NCBI GenBank assembly: GCA_002425765.1 | Contig: DIMW01000008.1 | Span: 1 to 26,579, forward strand | Direction of reading: 5' to 3' | From: Spirochaetaceae bacterium UBA5556 | GTDB taxonomy: Bacteria > Spirochaetota > Spirochaetia > Treponematales > Rectinemataceae | Length of the DNA stretch: 26,579 nt | In this document: in pieces, positions 1 to 8,646 of the stretch | Numbering within the stretch: position 1 is the first letter of the stretch | How the letters are laid out: each line of letters starts with the position of its first letter | Notes under the pieces: model-generated | What the model was told of the DNA's origin: nothing | The model's database searches: none | Seen by the model: the letters and a program-made list of their open reading frames with translations, nothing else | Translations under genes and position numbers: made by a program

Positions 1-39
1 CATCCCGGCGCCAGTGGAAATTCTTTCTTTGAGGTTGGT

Positions 40-1665
40 ATGAAGCGCACTCCCTTTCGCTCAAAATCATTTGAAACTTCGCTTATTGCGGCTATTGTGA
101 TCATTGTCGTCTCTCTACTGATTTTTGTCATATATCCTATTGTTGAAGTGTTCTTATTCCCCAAAGCTGGCGACTTTCTGACGGTTTTGAAAAATCCCCG
201 CTACATGAAAACGCTTCAGAACAGCCTCCTCATGATGCTTCTCTCGACACTTTCGGCGACGTTCCTGGGCTTTGTGTTCGCCTACACCGTGACGCGGACG
301 AATGTCCCGGGAAGAAAGCTTTTCAAGCTCATCAGCCTGCTGCCGCTCTTTTCCCCGCCCTTCATGGTCGCCTTCAGCTATATCATGATGTTCGGGAAAA
401 ACGGGCTTATCACCGCAGGGCTTTTCCATGCGAAAGTCAACATCTTCGGCTGGCACGGACTCTGGCTCGCCCAGACCATCGCGTTTTTCCCTGTCGCGTT
501 CCTCGTCATGGAAGGCGTTCTGCAGTCGATCTCCCCGATGCTCGAACACGCGGGGCGCAATCTCGGCGCGACGGGGTTCACCCTGTTCAGGACCATTACC
601 TTTCCGCTCGCAAGGCCTGGCGTCGCGGGCGCGGCGCTGCTCGTCGCCATTCAGGTCCTCGCCGACTTCGGCAATCCCATCATCATTTCGGGAAGTTTTC
701 CCGTACTCGCGACCGAGGCATGGATGCGCATCGAAGGTTGGGCCGACATCGCCGGCGCGGCGGTCCTCTCGATTCTGCTGCTCTTGCCCTCTTTCGGCAT
801 TTTCCTCCTGCAACGCTACTGGGTCGGAAGGCGCTCCTACGTGACGATCACCGGCAAAATCGCGCAGGTCGATATCCAGAAGACGAGCGCGCCGGTCAAG
901 TGGTCCCTGTTCGCGATATGCGCGATCGTCTCGGTACTGGTGCTCCTCGTGTACGTCGGCCTCATCATCGGAGCCTTCGTCAACGGATGGGGATACGACT
1001 GGTCCCCCACCCTGAGGTACTTCCAGGAGATATCCTCGCGCTCGAAGGAACTCATCCGGAGCCTCAGTTACTCGCTCATCGCCGGCTTTTCCAGCGCACT
1101 CTTCTCGATGGTCGCGGCATACCTCGTCTCCAGAAAAAAATTTTTTATGCGCAAATTCGTCGATTTCACCTGCATTCTGCCCGCGGCGCTGCCGGGCATC
1201 TTCCTGGGCATCGGTTACTCCATAGGCTTTACAAAGCCACCCGTGGACCTCTACGGCACCGCGGCGATCATCGTCTTAAGCATGATTTTCTGGAATATCT
1301 CGACAGGGTACCAGACCGGCATCAGTGCCCTTCAGCAGATATCCCCCTCATTCAGCGAAGCGGCGAGCAATCTCGGTGCGACGAGCATGCGCATCTTCAG
1401 GGAAATCGAAATTCCTCTCATAAAAGCGCCCTTTTTCTCCGCATTCATCGTCTCTTTCATCCGCGCGATCACCACGCTGAGCGTCATCGTGTTTCTGTCG
1501 ACATCGAAGAACGCGGTCGTGACCTTCAGCATCATGAATCTCATAAGCGACGGGTTTTACGGCAAGGCAGCCGCGCTCACCTGCGTGCTGCTCATCATCT
1601 CTTTTTCCGCGCTTGGTCTGGCAAAGCTGCTGATGGGAAAGCAGGTGCAGCTTTTCAAAGTCTAG
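40..1665 (+). CDS. Fused two-domain ABC transporter permease (iron/organophosphate/polyamine-type)
   Basis: A 541-residue integral membrane protein made of two MetI-type permease halves in one chain. Each half carries the cytoplasmic EAA loop that docks on the ATPase: EHAGRNLGATG near residue 170 and SEAASNLGATS near residue 445, each followed by a PL-x-(R/K)-(P/A) segment. Tandem fused permeases of this length are usual in the Fbp/Afu/YnjC-like importers for ferric iron, phosphosugars, phosphonates or thiamine-like solutes, so one chain can replace a permease dimer. The ATG is preceded by GAGG five bases upstream, which supports this start, although the frame stays open to the left edge. The gene is followed after 60 bases by its ATPase. 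No binding protein is visible; it is probably upstream of the window. Substrate unknown. Confidence 0.9.
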   Translation: MKRTPFRSKSFETSLIAAIVIIVVSLLIFVIYPIVEVFLFPKAGDFLTVLKNPRYMKTLQNSLLMMLLSTLSATFLGFVFAYTVTRTNVPGRKLFKLISLLPLFSPPFMVAFSYIMMFGKNGLITAGLFHAKVNIFGWHGLWLAQTIAFFPVAFLVMEGVLQSISPMLEHAGRNLGATGFTLFRTITFPLARPGVAGAALLVAIQVLADFGNPIIISGSFPVLATEAWMRIEGWADIAGAAVLSILLLLPSFGIFLLQRYWVGRRSYVTITGKIAQVDIQKTSAPVKWSLFAICAIVSVLVLLVYVGLIIGAFVNGWGYDWSPTLRYFQEISSRSKELIRSLSYSLIAGFSSALFSMVAAYLVSRKKFFMRKFVDFTCILPAALPGIFLGIGYSIGFTKPPVDLYGTAAIIVLSMIFWNISTGYQTGISALQQISPSFSEAASNLGATSMRIFREIEIPLIKAPFFSAFIVSFIRAITTLSVIVFLSTSKNAVVTFSIMNLISDGFYGKAAALTCVLLIISFSALGLAKLLMGKQVQLFKV

Positions 1666-1725
1666 TGAAAGTTCGGCCCAGGTAAAAGCAACAATACGAA
1701 AGGTGTTATTGAGGAGTTGTACGAA

Positions 1726-2817
1726 ATGGAATATCCACATGTCGCGATTCGCGGCGTCAGCAAAAAATTCGGGAATTTCAAGGCTCTCGACCAGGTGTCC
1801 CTCGAAATAGCCCAGGGAAGTTTTACCACGCTTCTGGGCCCCAGCGGCTGCGGGAAAACCACACTGCTCAGGTCGATCGCGGGATTCTACCAGATCGATG
1901 AGGGCGAAATTCTCATCGACGGCCGTGTCATGAACGACGTTCCGTCCCATCTGCGCAACGCGATCATGGTCTTTCAGGATTACGCGCTCTTTCCTCACAT
2001 GACGATAAAAGAAAACATCACCTACGGACTGCGCATCAGAAAAACGCCCCAGGAAGAGATGAACCGCAGGCTTGAAAAGACGGTTCAGTATCTCGATATA
2101 GGAATGCTGCTCGACAGAATGCCGGGGCAGATAAGCGGAGGCCAGCAGCAGCGGGTCGCCCTCGCGCGCGCGCTCATCATGGAGCCGGAAGTCCTGCTGC
2201 TCGACGAACCACTTTCGAATCTCGACGCGAACCTCCGCAATGCCATCAGGGCGGAATTGCGCCAGCTCCAGCAGCGACTGCGCATCACGACAATCTACGT
2301 GACGCACGACCAGTCCGAGGCACTGGCCATGTCCGATTCCATCGCCGTTCTGAACGCGGGCAAAATAACGCAGATCGGCACTCCTTCCGAAATCTACTAT
2401 CATCCCTCCAACAAATTCGTCGCCTCCTTTGTCGGCACCGTGAATTTCATCGAAGGAACGATTGTCGATGTCGACGGACAGACTATCCACGCGGAGACGA
2501 AGGGACTGCCGATACTGATAGATCGCGAAAAATTCGACGAAGGGACCATCAAAAGTCTTGAGCGGTCGAAGAAGGTCCTCCTCGTCATCAGGCCCGAAAG
2601 CGTGAAAATTCTGGATCAGGCGCAAAAAGAGACAACGAACATCTTCCAGGGCGAAGTCGACCACTATATTTTTGAAGGCTCGAACATCCGCTATTGGATC
2701 AGGGCGCTCGATTCAATGATCATAATCGACATGTTCGACCCGGGCGAAACCGGCGTCAGGAACGGCATGGTCAGGTTCCGGCTAGACCCTTCAAAGGTTC
2801 ACCTGATCGCGATATAA
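1726..2817 (+). CDS. ABC transporter ATP-binding protein (PotA/FbpC type)
   Basis: A 363-residue ATPase that would power the fused permease just upstream. Walker A is GPSGCGKTT at residues 38-46. The Q-loop lies in VFQDYALFPHM, the signature is ISGGQQQRVALARAL, Walker B is LLLDEPLSNLD, and the H-loop His is in VTHDQSEAL. The last 120 or so residues form a TOBE-like domain, as in PotA, FbpC and MalK relatives. A TTG nine bases upstream (1717) is in frame, but the Shine-Dalgarno GAGGAG (1711-1716) directly abuts it and is correctly spaced for the ATG at 1726, so the ATG is chosen. It is 18 bases from the next gene, the TIM-barrel enzyme. Substrate specificity cannot be read from the ATPase. Confidence 0.93.
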   Translation: MEYPHVAIRGVSKKFGNFKALDQVSLEIAQGSFTTLLGPSGCGKTTLLRSIAGFYQIDEGEILIDGRVMNDVPSHLRNAIMVFQDYALFPHMTIKENITYGLRIRKTPQEEMNRRLEKTVQYLDIGMLLDRMPGQISGGQQQRVALARALIMEPEVLLLDEPLSNLDANLRNAIRAELRQLQQRLRITTIYVTHDQSEALAMSDSIAVLNAGKITQIGTPSEIYYHPSNKFVASFVGTVNFIEGTIVDVDGQTIHAETKGLPILIDREKFDEGTIKSLERSKKVLLVIRPESVKILDQAQKETTNIFQGEVDHYIFEGSNIRYWIRALDSMIIIDMFDPGETGVRNGMVRFRLDPSKVHLIAI

Positions 2818-2835
2818 TCGATTCAAGGTATACGC

Positions 2836-3714
2836 ATGAATCCAGTCATAGGCATCAATCTCCCGAACAGTAGTTACGATACGGACGCGACAAGAAGATA
2901 TCTTTCGACTTTCAAGGAGAATGGCTTCGACGCGGTCGAAGTCTGTCTCGACACCTATCCCCTCATCATCGACGGCGCGATATGCGAACCCTGGGTTGAA
3001 CATGTCGGACGGATGTTGAAGGAATTTCCTTTTAAGTACTCGGCCCACATCGGGCGGGGCCTCGATCTGAGGGACTTGAAAAACAAAGAGAAGCACCGGG
3101 AAGTGCTGAAATCATCGATCGACATCTGCGCGCGCCTCGGTTTTTCGCCTCTCGTGCTTCATTACGAGGTTAAGAGCCGGAATCAGGAAGCCGAACGGTA
3201 TTTCATCGACGCGCACAGAGAAGCCGCGAAGTACGCCGAGCAGAAAGGTGTGCTCATCGTGGTCGAAAATATCGAGGTGGAGCTGGTCGACCCTGTGGTG
3301 GAGCTGGTTGCGGCCATCGATATGCCCAACCTCCGGATGGCGTTCGATACGGGGCACGCGTTCCTCGCCTCAAGATATTTCAAGTTCGATTTTCTTGAGG
3401 CTTTCAAGAAGACGCTGCCCTATCTGGCGCACCTGCACCTGAGCGACAATACGGGCACTTTCGAGGAACTGCGGATCACGGACCGGCCGAAGTACGACGC
3501 ACTCCCCATGGGCTACCGCATCGAATACAGCCGCGGCGACATTCATCTGCCGCCCTATTTCGGTAAAATCCCCTACGATGAATTCTTTTCGCTGCTCGGC
3601 GATTATGATGGCATGTTTCTCTGCGAATATTACGTGGAGCGGTTTTTGCCATTCGGCGGGCTTGTCCAGCGCCGCGTACGAACAGGCGTGCTTGAGGGCC
3701 GGGGAAAAGCGTAG
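2836..3714 (+). CDS. Sugar phosphate isomerase/epimerase family TIM-barrel protein
   Basis: A 292-residue protein of the AP_endonuc_2 (xylose-isomerase-like) TIM-barrel family, which contains metal-dependent sugar isomerases, epimerases and some dehydratases. The expected metal-ligand pattern along the strands is present: LVLHYE, VVENIEV (Glu), AFDTGHAF (Asp and His), HLHLSDNTG (His) and a late FLCEYY (Glu). It is clearly paralogous to the enzyme at 8643-9584: both begin with an IGIN strand, share a conserved IIDG turn near residue 50 and an (F/Y)PF-(K/S)-Y-(S/T)-(A/V)-H strand. It is the last gene of the plus-strand transporter cluster, so it probably processes the imported solute. Exact reaction unknown. 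The Shine-Dalgarno is weak (AAGG), but the start matches the first barrel strand. Confidence 0.85.
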   Translation: MNPVIGINLPNSSYDTDATRRYLSTFKENGFDAVEVCLDTYPLIIDGAICEPWVEHVGRMLKEFPFKYSAHIGRGLDLRDLKNKEKHREVLKSSIDICARLGFSPLVLHYEVKSRNQEAERYFIDAHREAAKYAEQKGVLIVVENIEVELVDPVVELVAAIDMPNLRMAFDTGHAFLASRYFKFDFLEAFKKTLPYLAHLHLSDNTGTFEELRITDRPKYDALPMGYRIEYSRGDIHLPPYFGKIPYDEFFSLLGDYDGMFLCEYYVERFLPFGGLVQRRVRTGVLEGRGKA

Positions 3715-3794
3715 GAAGCGGAATATCCGCCGCGTCGCGACACAAGAGGGCGCCGAGCGTTTGCTGGCCTCCTCTCGGGAGTCCGCGCGTCCAT

Positions 3795-3829
3795 GAAAAA
3801 GGCGCTCCCGTCGTTCCGGCGGGGGCGCC
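3795..3829 (-). terminator. Rho-independent terminator of the minus-strand importer operon
   Basis: An inverted repeat at 3801-3829 gives a 13-bp GC-rich stem with two G-U wobbles and a three-base loop. Read on the minus strand it is followed at once by a run of five T (3796-3800). It lies 24 bases beyond the stop of the binding-protein gene. No T-run follows on the plus strand, so it acts mainly on the minus-strand operon. Confidence 0.88.
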
Positions 3830-3852
3830 TGACGTATAAACCGACAATCAAC

Positions 3853-4989
3853 TCACTTCATCAGCACGTTCTTCACGAATTCCTTGATCATGAAATCTTT
3901 GTAGGGGGCGGGGAACCAGGGAATCGCGTTGTTCTTGCGATCCTCTTCGGTGAGAAGCGTGCCCTCGATGGTCATGTCCGTGCGGGCCGGGTAGGCGCCG
4001 ACCATCTGGAATTTCTTGAGCTGCTGTTCCCTCGACTGGATGAAGTTGATCCACACGAGCGCCGCGGCCTTGTGGGACGCATTCTTCAGTACGCCCAGCG
4101 TATCGCCACCGCCCGCCAGTCCCATCTTGGGAATGTACATCTTGGCGCGTTTGAACAGGTTGCCCTTGGAGATCATATCCTTGACGTTGTCGTCCCAGGC
4201 CACGGTCATCGCCAGTTCGCCCCCGTTCATGCGGATGATCGAATCATTGTTGGACACAGTGATGGTCATCTTGTCCTTGTTGTCGTTGAACCATTTCCAC
4301 ACCTGATCCCAGTTGGCCACTTTCGACTGCACGAGTTCCTTGTCGCCTTTGTACTTATCAAGGCCGCCCGCGAGCGCGCCGATGGCCGTATGGACAAACG
4401 ACTGTCCGGAACCACCTTTGGAGGGGTCACAGAAGCCGAATTCCATAGGATGGGCGTTGATCCACGCGACGAGTTCGGCCCAGGTCTGGGGCGGATCCTT
4501 TACTCTGTCCGGATCGTACAGGATACCGGTCTGGTTTCTGTGGAACGGCGCGAGATAGCCGTTGATCAGCACGCCTTCCTGCAATTCCCAGGAGTTGTTC
4601 GAGAACTTGCTCGCATCGGGAAGGATGTTTCTGATCGGCCCATAGAAGAGGTTGAGGTCGGTGGTCGTCTTGACCCACTGGCCGCCGACGATCATCGTGT
4701 CGATCGTGCCCGTCTGCATGTCCTTCTCGGCGATGGCCTTGTTGAAGTTCGCGGTCTGATCGCCGATGATGACATTCGCTTTTATGCCGTACTGCTTTTC
4801 AAAATCCGCGGCCGCTTCCTTGAAATAGTCGGGGAAGTACCAGGCATAGAAGGTGACGGACCCTTCAGCCTTCGCCGCCGCGACAATACTGTCCCAGCTC
4901 GCGGTCTTCAGGTCGATCGAGGGACCCGCCGCAAACGCGACTCCCGCCAGCATACACATGGCGAGCATCATCACCAGGAGCTTTTTCAT
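3853..4989 (-). CDS. Extracellular solute-binding protein (family 1, YnjB/PotD-like)
   Basis: A 378-residue secreted binding protein for the importer encoded just upstream. The N-terminus is a classical signal peptide (MKKLL, a hydrophobic core, then AFA-AG as probable signal peptidase I site) with no clear lipobox, so it should be periplasmic. The mature start, with a VTFYAW strand and an FEKQYGIKANV segment, is typical of family 1 binding proteins for ferric iron, polyamines, phosphosugars and YnjB-like proteins. The open frame extends to a TTG at 5007, but a strong Shine-Dalgarno (AAGGAGGTG) lies just before the ATG at 4989, so that start is used. It is the last gene of its operon, whereas binding proteins are usually first. 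A strong terminator follows. Substrate unknown. Confidence 0.9.
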   Translation of the reverse strand: MKKLLVMMLAMCMLAGVAFAAGPSIDLKTASWDSIVAAAKAEGSVTFYAWYFPDYFKEAAADFEKQYGIKANVIIGDQTANFNKAIAEKDMQTGTIDTMIVGGQWVKTTTDLNLFYGPIRNILPDASKFSNNSWELQEGVLINGYLAPFHRNQTGILYDPDRVKDPPQTWAELVAWINAHPMEFGFCDPSKGGSGQSFVHTAIGALAGGLDKYKGDKELVQSKVANWDQVWKWFNDNKDKMTITVSNNDSIIRMNGGELAMTVAWDDNVKDMISKGNLFKRAKMYIPKMGLAGGGDTLGVLKNASHKAAALVWINFIQSREQQLKKFQMVGAYPARTDMTIEGTLLTEEDRKNNAIPWFPAPYKDFMIKEFVKNVLMK

Positions 4990-5025
4990 AAAACACCTCC
5001 TTAACAATGCTTATATTTACGGCTC

Positions 5026-5895
5026 TTAGAGTTTTCCCAAAGAGGCCGATAAATAATCCGATTTCAGAAAGTTCTCAACGGCAAACAGCATTATGATATT
5101 CGGGATCATCATGATAAGGGCCACAACGCTGGCGTTCGTGCGGATGAAATTGTACCCCAGGAACGAATAGAGTATGGTCGGTATTGTCTCGAAGGTCGGC
5201 GTGCCGATGATGAAGGTCAGGTTGAACTCTTCGATACTCGTGGTGAAGGCGAATATCATGCCGGCGAGCAGCCCCGGACGGACCATGGGCAAGAAAATGT
5301 CCTTGATCTTGACAAAGGTGTTTGCCCCGAGGTTTTCGGCGGCGTCGATGACGTCCTGGGGGATTGCCTCGAAACTTGTAGTGAGCACGCGGATCATGTA
5401 CGGCAATCCCATGAGGGTATGCGCCAGCACAAGCCCAAAAAAATTCTGCGCCAGCCCAAAGGCGTTAAAAACCCTGCTCAAAAAAAGCGCCACGACCATC
5501 CCCGGCATGATGATCGGCAAGAGGACGATGGTCTGAAAAAACTTCTTGCCCGGAATCTGTTTTCGTCCCAGCACATACGCGGTAGGCAGAGAAAAGAGAA
5601 ACGAGAGCAGGACAGCGCACGGCGCGAGCGTGTAGCTTGTCTTGAGCGCGCGGAGGATGTTCGTATACTTGAAAACATACATCCATTGTCCCCAGGAGAG
5701 CTTTTCCGGAAGAATGTTGGGGAAGGACCAGGGATGATTCGGATCGACGAGCGACCACAGCACGGTCATGAAGATGGGAACGCCGACCCACAACACCTGG
5801 ACAAGGATGAAAAAGACAGTCAGGAGGGTCGTAAACCTTCGTTTCCGGCGCGCCTGCCGGACATACCACAGGTTTTTCTGTTTTGTTGCCGCCAT
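5026..5895 (-). CDS. ABC transporter permease (PotC/ThiP-half type)
   Basis: A 289-residue inner-membrane permease with about six predicted membrane segments and a basic cytoplasmic N-terminus (RQARRKRR). The EAA loop reads DAAENLGANTF and is followed by LPMVRPG, the contact site for the ATPase. The start is the ATG at 5895, preceded by GGAGGAAG; the frame continues to a TTG at 5916, which would overlap the previous gene and has no ribosome-binding site. The stop of the preceding permease is one base away, so the two permeases are translationally coupled and probably form the heterodimeric channel. The binding-protein gene follows after 36 bases. Confidence 0.92.
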   Translation of the reverse strand: MAATKQKNLWYVRQARRKRRFTTLLTVFFILVQVLWVGVPIFMTVLWSLVDPNHPWSFPNILPEKLSWGQWMYVFKYTNILRALKTSYTLAPCAVLLSFLFSLPTAYVLGRKQIPGKKFFQTIVLLPIIMPGMVVALFLSRVFNAFGLAQNFFGLVLAHTLMGLPYMIRVLTTSFEAIPQDVIDAAENLGANTFVKIKDIFLPMVRPGLLAGMIFAFTTSIEEFNLTFIIGTPTFETIPTILYSFLGYNFIRTNASVVALIMMIPNIIMLFAVENFLKSDYLSASLGKL

Positions 5896-5896
5896 T

Positions 5897-6751
5897 TTAC
5901 TTCCTCCCTGTGACAAATTCGGCCAGGCGCGAATAGAGCCACGTGATAAACAGCGTCGTCAGGATGATGATCACTCCGAGTACCGCCGCCTTATCCCACT
6001 CCTGGAACAGGGTCGCCGTATTGCGCATTCGCAGAGCTATGGAAGGCGGATAGGTCGGCCCTGCTACGCTCATTATGGCGAAATCGCCGAACGCCTTGAT
6101 GAACATGAGAATCATCGATACCAGAATGCCGGGCATCGCCAGCGGCACATAGATGCGGAACAGCACCGAGAAGGTCCCCGCCCCGAGATTCCGGGCCGCA
6201 TCGATGGTATCATCCCGGATAGAAGCGAGAGAGCTCGAGAGGATGAGCAGTACGAAAGGAAGGTTCTTCCATACCTGAATGGCGACAACCCCCCAGCCGA
6301 ACTTATCGTTCAGCATGCGCAGAGGTTTTTTGATGATCCCCAGCGCAAGCAGGGCCTCGTTCACGATCCCGTGGTAGGAGATAAGGTTGATGATGAGGAA
6401 GGCCGCCACGAGCGCGGGAATGAACAGCGGAATTTTTATGAGAGAGGCAAGAAAGCGTTTGCCGGATCCGCCTTTACGGAGGAAAAGCGCTACAGGGAAA
6501 GCGAACAGGAGTGTCCCGACCGAACTCAGGAGACCTATTTTCAGCGAGAAGAGAATCGAGTCGAGGGATTCCTTGTCGTGAAAGATCGCCTTCCAGTTTT
6601 CGATGGTAAACTGCGATTTCCCGGTGACGCTCAACACGCCGAAACTCTGCGTGATGGTTATGAAAATCGATGAGCCGATAAACAGCAGAATAAAACCAAC
6701 TCCAGGTATCAGAAGCAGATAATCGATTGAAGAAACATTCTTGCGTTCCAT
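5897..6751 (-). CDS. ABC transporter permease (PotB type)
   Basis: A 284-residue inner-membrane permease, partner of the permease just downstream. A hydrophobic first segment (YLLLIPGVGFILLF) follows a short cytoplasmic start. The EAA loop is DAARNLGAGTF, followed by VPLAMPG. It has the length and layout of PotB-like half-channels of the iron, polyamine and organophosphate importer group. The ATG at 6751 lies six bases beyond the stop of the ATPase gene, and a GGAG sits 11 bases upstream. Unlike the plus-strand cluster at 40-1665, the two channel halves here are separate genes. Confidence 0.92.
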   Translation of the reverse strand: MERKNVSSIDYLLLIPGVGFILLFIGSSIFITITQSFGVLSVTGKSQFTIENWKAIFHDKESLDSILFSLKIGLLSSVGTLLFAFPVALFLRKGGSGKRFLASLIKIPLFIPALVAAFLIINLISYHGIVNEALLALGIIKKPLRMLNDKFGWGVVAIQVWKNLPFVLLILSSSLASIRDDTIDAARNLGAGTFSVLFRIYVPLAMPGILVSMILMFIKAFGDFAIMSVAGPTYPPSIALRMRNTATLFQEWDKAAVLGVIIILTTLFITWLYSRLAEFVTGRK

Positions 6752-6757
6752 GGCCGC

Positions 6758-7810
6758 TTACTCCAAGAACTGGAAGGCCGTCTCATCAATGCTGAACACG
6801 GCAATATCCCCAGGCTTGAGTTTTGCGGCGCTCTCCGCGCGCGCCCTCAGCCTTGTGCCCTTCGCGTCCAGGAAAAGATCAATGGTATCGCCCATAAAAA
6901 TGGCGTGCTGAATTGTCGCCGATACCTTATTCGGGCTCCCTTCGCGGTACTGCACCACATTTTCCGGCCTAAAACTGAATCTGACGGTGTCGCCGACGCT
7001 GGCGCGCAGACCTCCGGCGAACGCCCAGAACCTTCCGAATGGCAATTCGAGCTGTACCTGATTCTCCTTTCGCGCCACCACCTGTCCGCTCAGAATGTTT
7101 GCGAGGCCGATAAAGCCCGCGACAAAACTCGTCATGGGATGGAGATAAATGGACTGAGGGTCTCCCACCTGCTCGATTTGTCCCTGATTCATGACCACGA
7201 TCCGGTCTGAAATCGCGAGCGCCTCATCCTGGTCGTGCGTGACATAAATCGAGGTGATGCCGAGGCGTTTCTGCATTTCCTTGATCTCGACGCGGACCTG
7301 CACCCTCAACTTGGCGTCGAGATTCGAAAGGGGTTCATCGAACAACAGGATGTCGGGCTGCGTGACGATAGCGCGCGCCAGCGCGACCCGCTGCTGCTGG
7401 CCGCCCGAAAGCTGGCCGGGCATACGCTTTTCCATGCCTGAAAGACTCATCATCTCCAGCGCCTGGGCGACTCTCTTTTTCTGCTCGGGCTGAGATATTT
7501 TTCGCATCTTCAACCCAAAGGCGATGTTGTCCCACACGTTCATATGAGGGAAAAGCGCATACGACTGAAAACACATGGAAGTATTTCGCTTTGCGGGAGG
7601 GATGTTGTTCATGAGCCTGTCATTGAAGTATATCTCGCCTTCATCCGGCTGATAGAATCCCGCGATTGTGCGGAGGGTGGTCGTCTTGCCGCAGCCCGAA
7701 GGCCCCAGAAGAGTAACGAATTCCCCCTCCTCGACTTCGAGACTCACATGATTCACCGCGGCAACGTTGTCGAATTTCTTGACCAGGTCTTTCAGAATCA
7801 GTCTCGACAT
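6758..7810 (-). CDS. ABC transporter ATP-binding protein (PotA/FbpC type)
   Basis: A 350-residue ATPase for the importer made of the two permeases and the binding protein that follow in the same operon. Walker A is GPSGCGKTT at residues 36-44, the Q-loop is in CFQSYALFPHM, the signature is LSGGQQQRVALARAI, Walker B is LLFDEPLSNLD and the H-loop is in VTHDQDEAL. The C-terminal third has a TOBE-like fold with the FSFRPENV segment common in this group. It resembles the ATPase at 1726-2817 along its whole length, consistent with two related importers side by side. The ATG is well supported by GAGGAG seven bases upstream. Confidence 0.94.
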   Translation of the reverse strand: MSRLILKDLVKKFDNVAAVNHVSLEVEEGEFVTLLGPSGCGKTTTLRTIAGFYQPDEGEIYFNDRLMNNIPPAKRNTSMCFQSYALFPHMNVWDNIAFGLKMRKISQPEQKKRVAQALEMMSLSGMEKRMPGQLSGGQQQRVALARAIVTQPDILLFDEPLSNLDAKLRVQVRVEIKEMQKRLGITSIYVTHDQDEALAISDRIVVMNQGQIEQVGDPQSIYLHPMTSFVAGFIGLANILSGQVVARKENQVQLELPFGRFWAFAGGLRASVGDTVRFSFRPENVVQYREGSPNKVSATIQHAIFMGDTIDLFLDAKGTRLRARAESAAKLKPGDIAVFSIDETAFQFLE

Positions 7811-7836
7811 AATCTCCTCTCCCGATAGCTAGTGTC

Positions 7837-8646
7837 TTATATTTCTCCCCCGGGCCCGAAAACACTGTCCCACAGACTGCGGATAGCGCTCAACGAGGCG
7901 TCGGAGTCTTCCGCGGGGCTGAATTCAAATCCCACATAGCCTTGATAGTTCTTTGTTCCCAATTCCGCGAGCACGTCACTCCATGTGCCTCGCCCGGTTC
8001 CCGGCTCGTGCCGTCCGGGAAAGTCGGCGACATGGACATAGCCGATGAGGCGGGAATATCGCCGGACAATCTCCACCGGGTCCTCTCCCATGAGCGCAAG
8101 GTGATAGAAATCACACAGAATGCGGAGCCGCGGGTCGGCGACTTCTTCGACGATCTCAACCGCAGAGGCCATCGAAGCAAGATAGTACCCCGCATGATCG
8201 AGCACCGTGTTCAAAGGTTCCAGCACGATCAGAAAGTCGTCCGGCACACTTCGCATAATCATCCTGAGCCCCGCCACCACATTCCTGCGCTTTTCTTCAT
8301 CCGGAATGTGCGTACATGGATGAAGGACTCGACCTCCCTCACCCAGTTCATTGGTGAGCACCATCAGGGTCCGTACGCCCAGTTTTCGGGCGGTCGGGAT
8401 ACTGTCTTCAATGTCCCGGAGAAGAACCGGGTGCGTTGAGGCATCTATGAGATCGCCGGCGCGTTGCCCGCTGAAATTGACGATCCTGACACCCTTTCCT
8501 TTGGCGGCCTCGACAATCGCGTCAAGATTCTTGTCCTTCCAGCTCCAGAATTCGACATAATGAAACCCGTTGTCCGCGATCCTGTTTATTTTTCCCTCAG
8601 GACTCTCATTCGGGTAGAGCATCTCGAAGCAAATCGCCGGCTTCAT
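7837..8646 (-). CDS. Hydroxypyruvate isomerase-like TIM-barrel protein
   Basis: A 269-residue AP_endonuc_2 TIM-barrel protein closest in pattern to the hydroxypyruvate isomerase (Hyi) group. Diagnostic stretches are IVLEPLNT (Glu), LCDFYHLAL (Asp, His) and YVHVADFPGRHEPGTG, the last very typical of Hyi, plus a late GFEFSP (Glu). Hyi interconverts hydroxypyruvate and tartronate semialdehyde, but many relatives act on other small sugars or sugar acids. The frame extends to a GTG at 8691; AAGGAGG is correctly placed for the ATG at 8646, which overlaps the stop of the upstream gene, so this start is used. It sits between a second TIM-barrel gene and the ATPase of the same operon, so it probably acts on the imported solute. 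Confidence 0.85.
   Translation of the reverse strand: MKPAICFEMLYPNESPEGKINRIADNGFHYVEFWSWKDKNLDAIVEAAKGKGVRIVNFSGQRAGDLIDASTHPVLLRDIEDSIPTARKLGVRTLMVLTNELGEGGRVLHPCTHIPDEEKRRNVVAGLRMIMRSVPDDFLIVLEPLNTVLDHAGYYLASMASAVEIVEEVADPRLRILCDFYHLALMGEDPVEIVRRYSRLIGYVHVADFPGRHEPGTGRGTWSDVLAELGTKNYQGYVGFEFSPAEDSDASLSAIRSLWDSVFGPGGEI

Noticed and set aside
1..43. Possible 3' end of an upstream gene overlapping the permease start (frame ending TGA at 41-43 in an ATGA overlap)
   Set aside because: Only 13 codons are visible, and two other frames are also compatible (one open into the permease, one ending at 32). The correct frame cannot be chosen.
450..466. Sigma-54-like TGGCACGGACTCTGGC
   Set aside because: It has GG-N10-GC spacing but lacks the TTGC minus-12 element and lies inside the first permease gene.
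1348..2664. Long minus-strand open frame across the first permease-ATPase pair
   Set aside because: It spans two well-supported plus-strand genes and their spacer, and has no recognisable motif.
3718..3730. GCGGA-ATA-TCCGC hairpin after the plus-strand isomerase gene as a terminator
   Set aside because: The 5-bp stem has a three-base loop and no T-run on either side; too weak to call.
3793..5004. Long plus-strand open frame (about 400 codons) opposite the binding-protein gene
   Set aside because: It is a shadow of the minus-strand gene, which has a signal peptide, strong Shine-Dalgarno and family motifs. The plus-strand reading is rich in His, Arg and Gly with no domain pattern.
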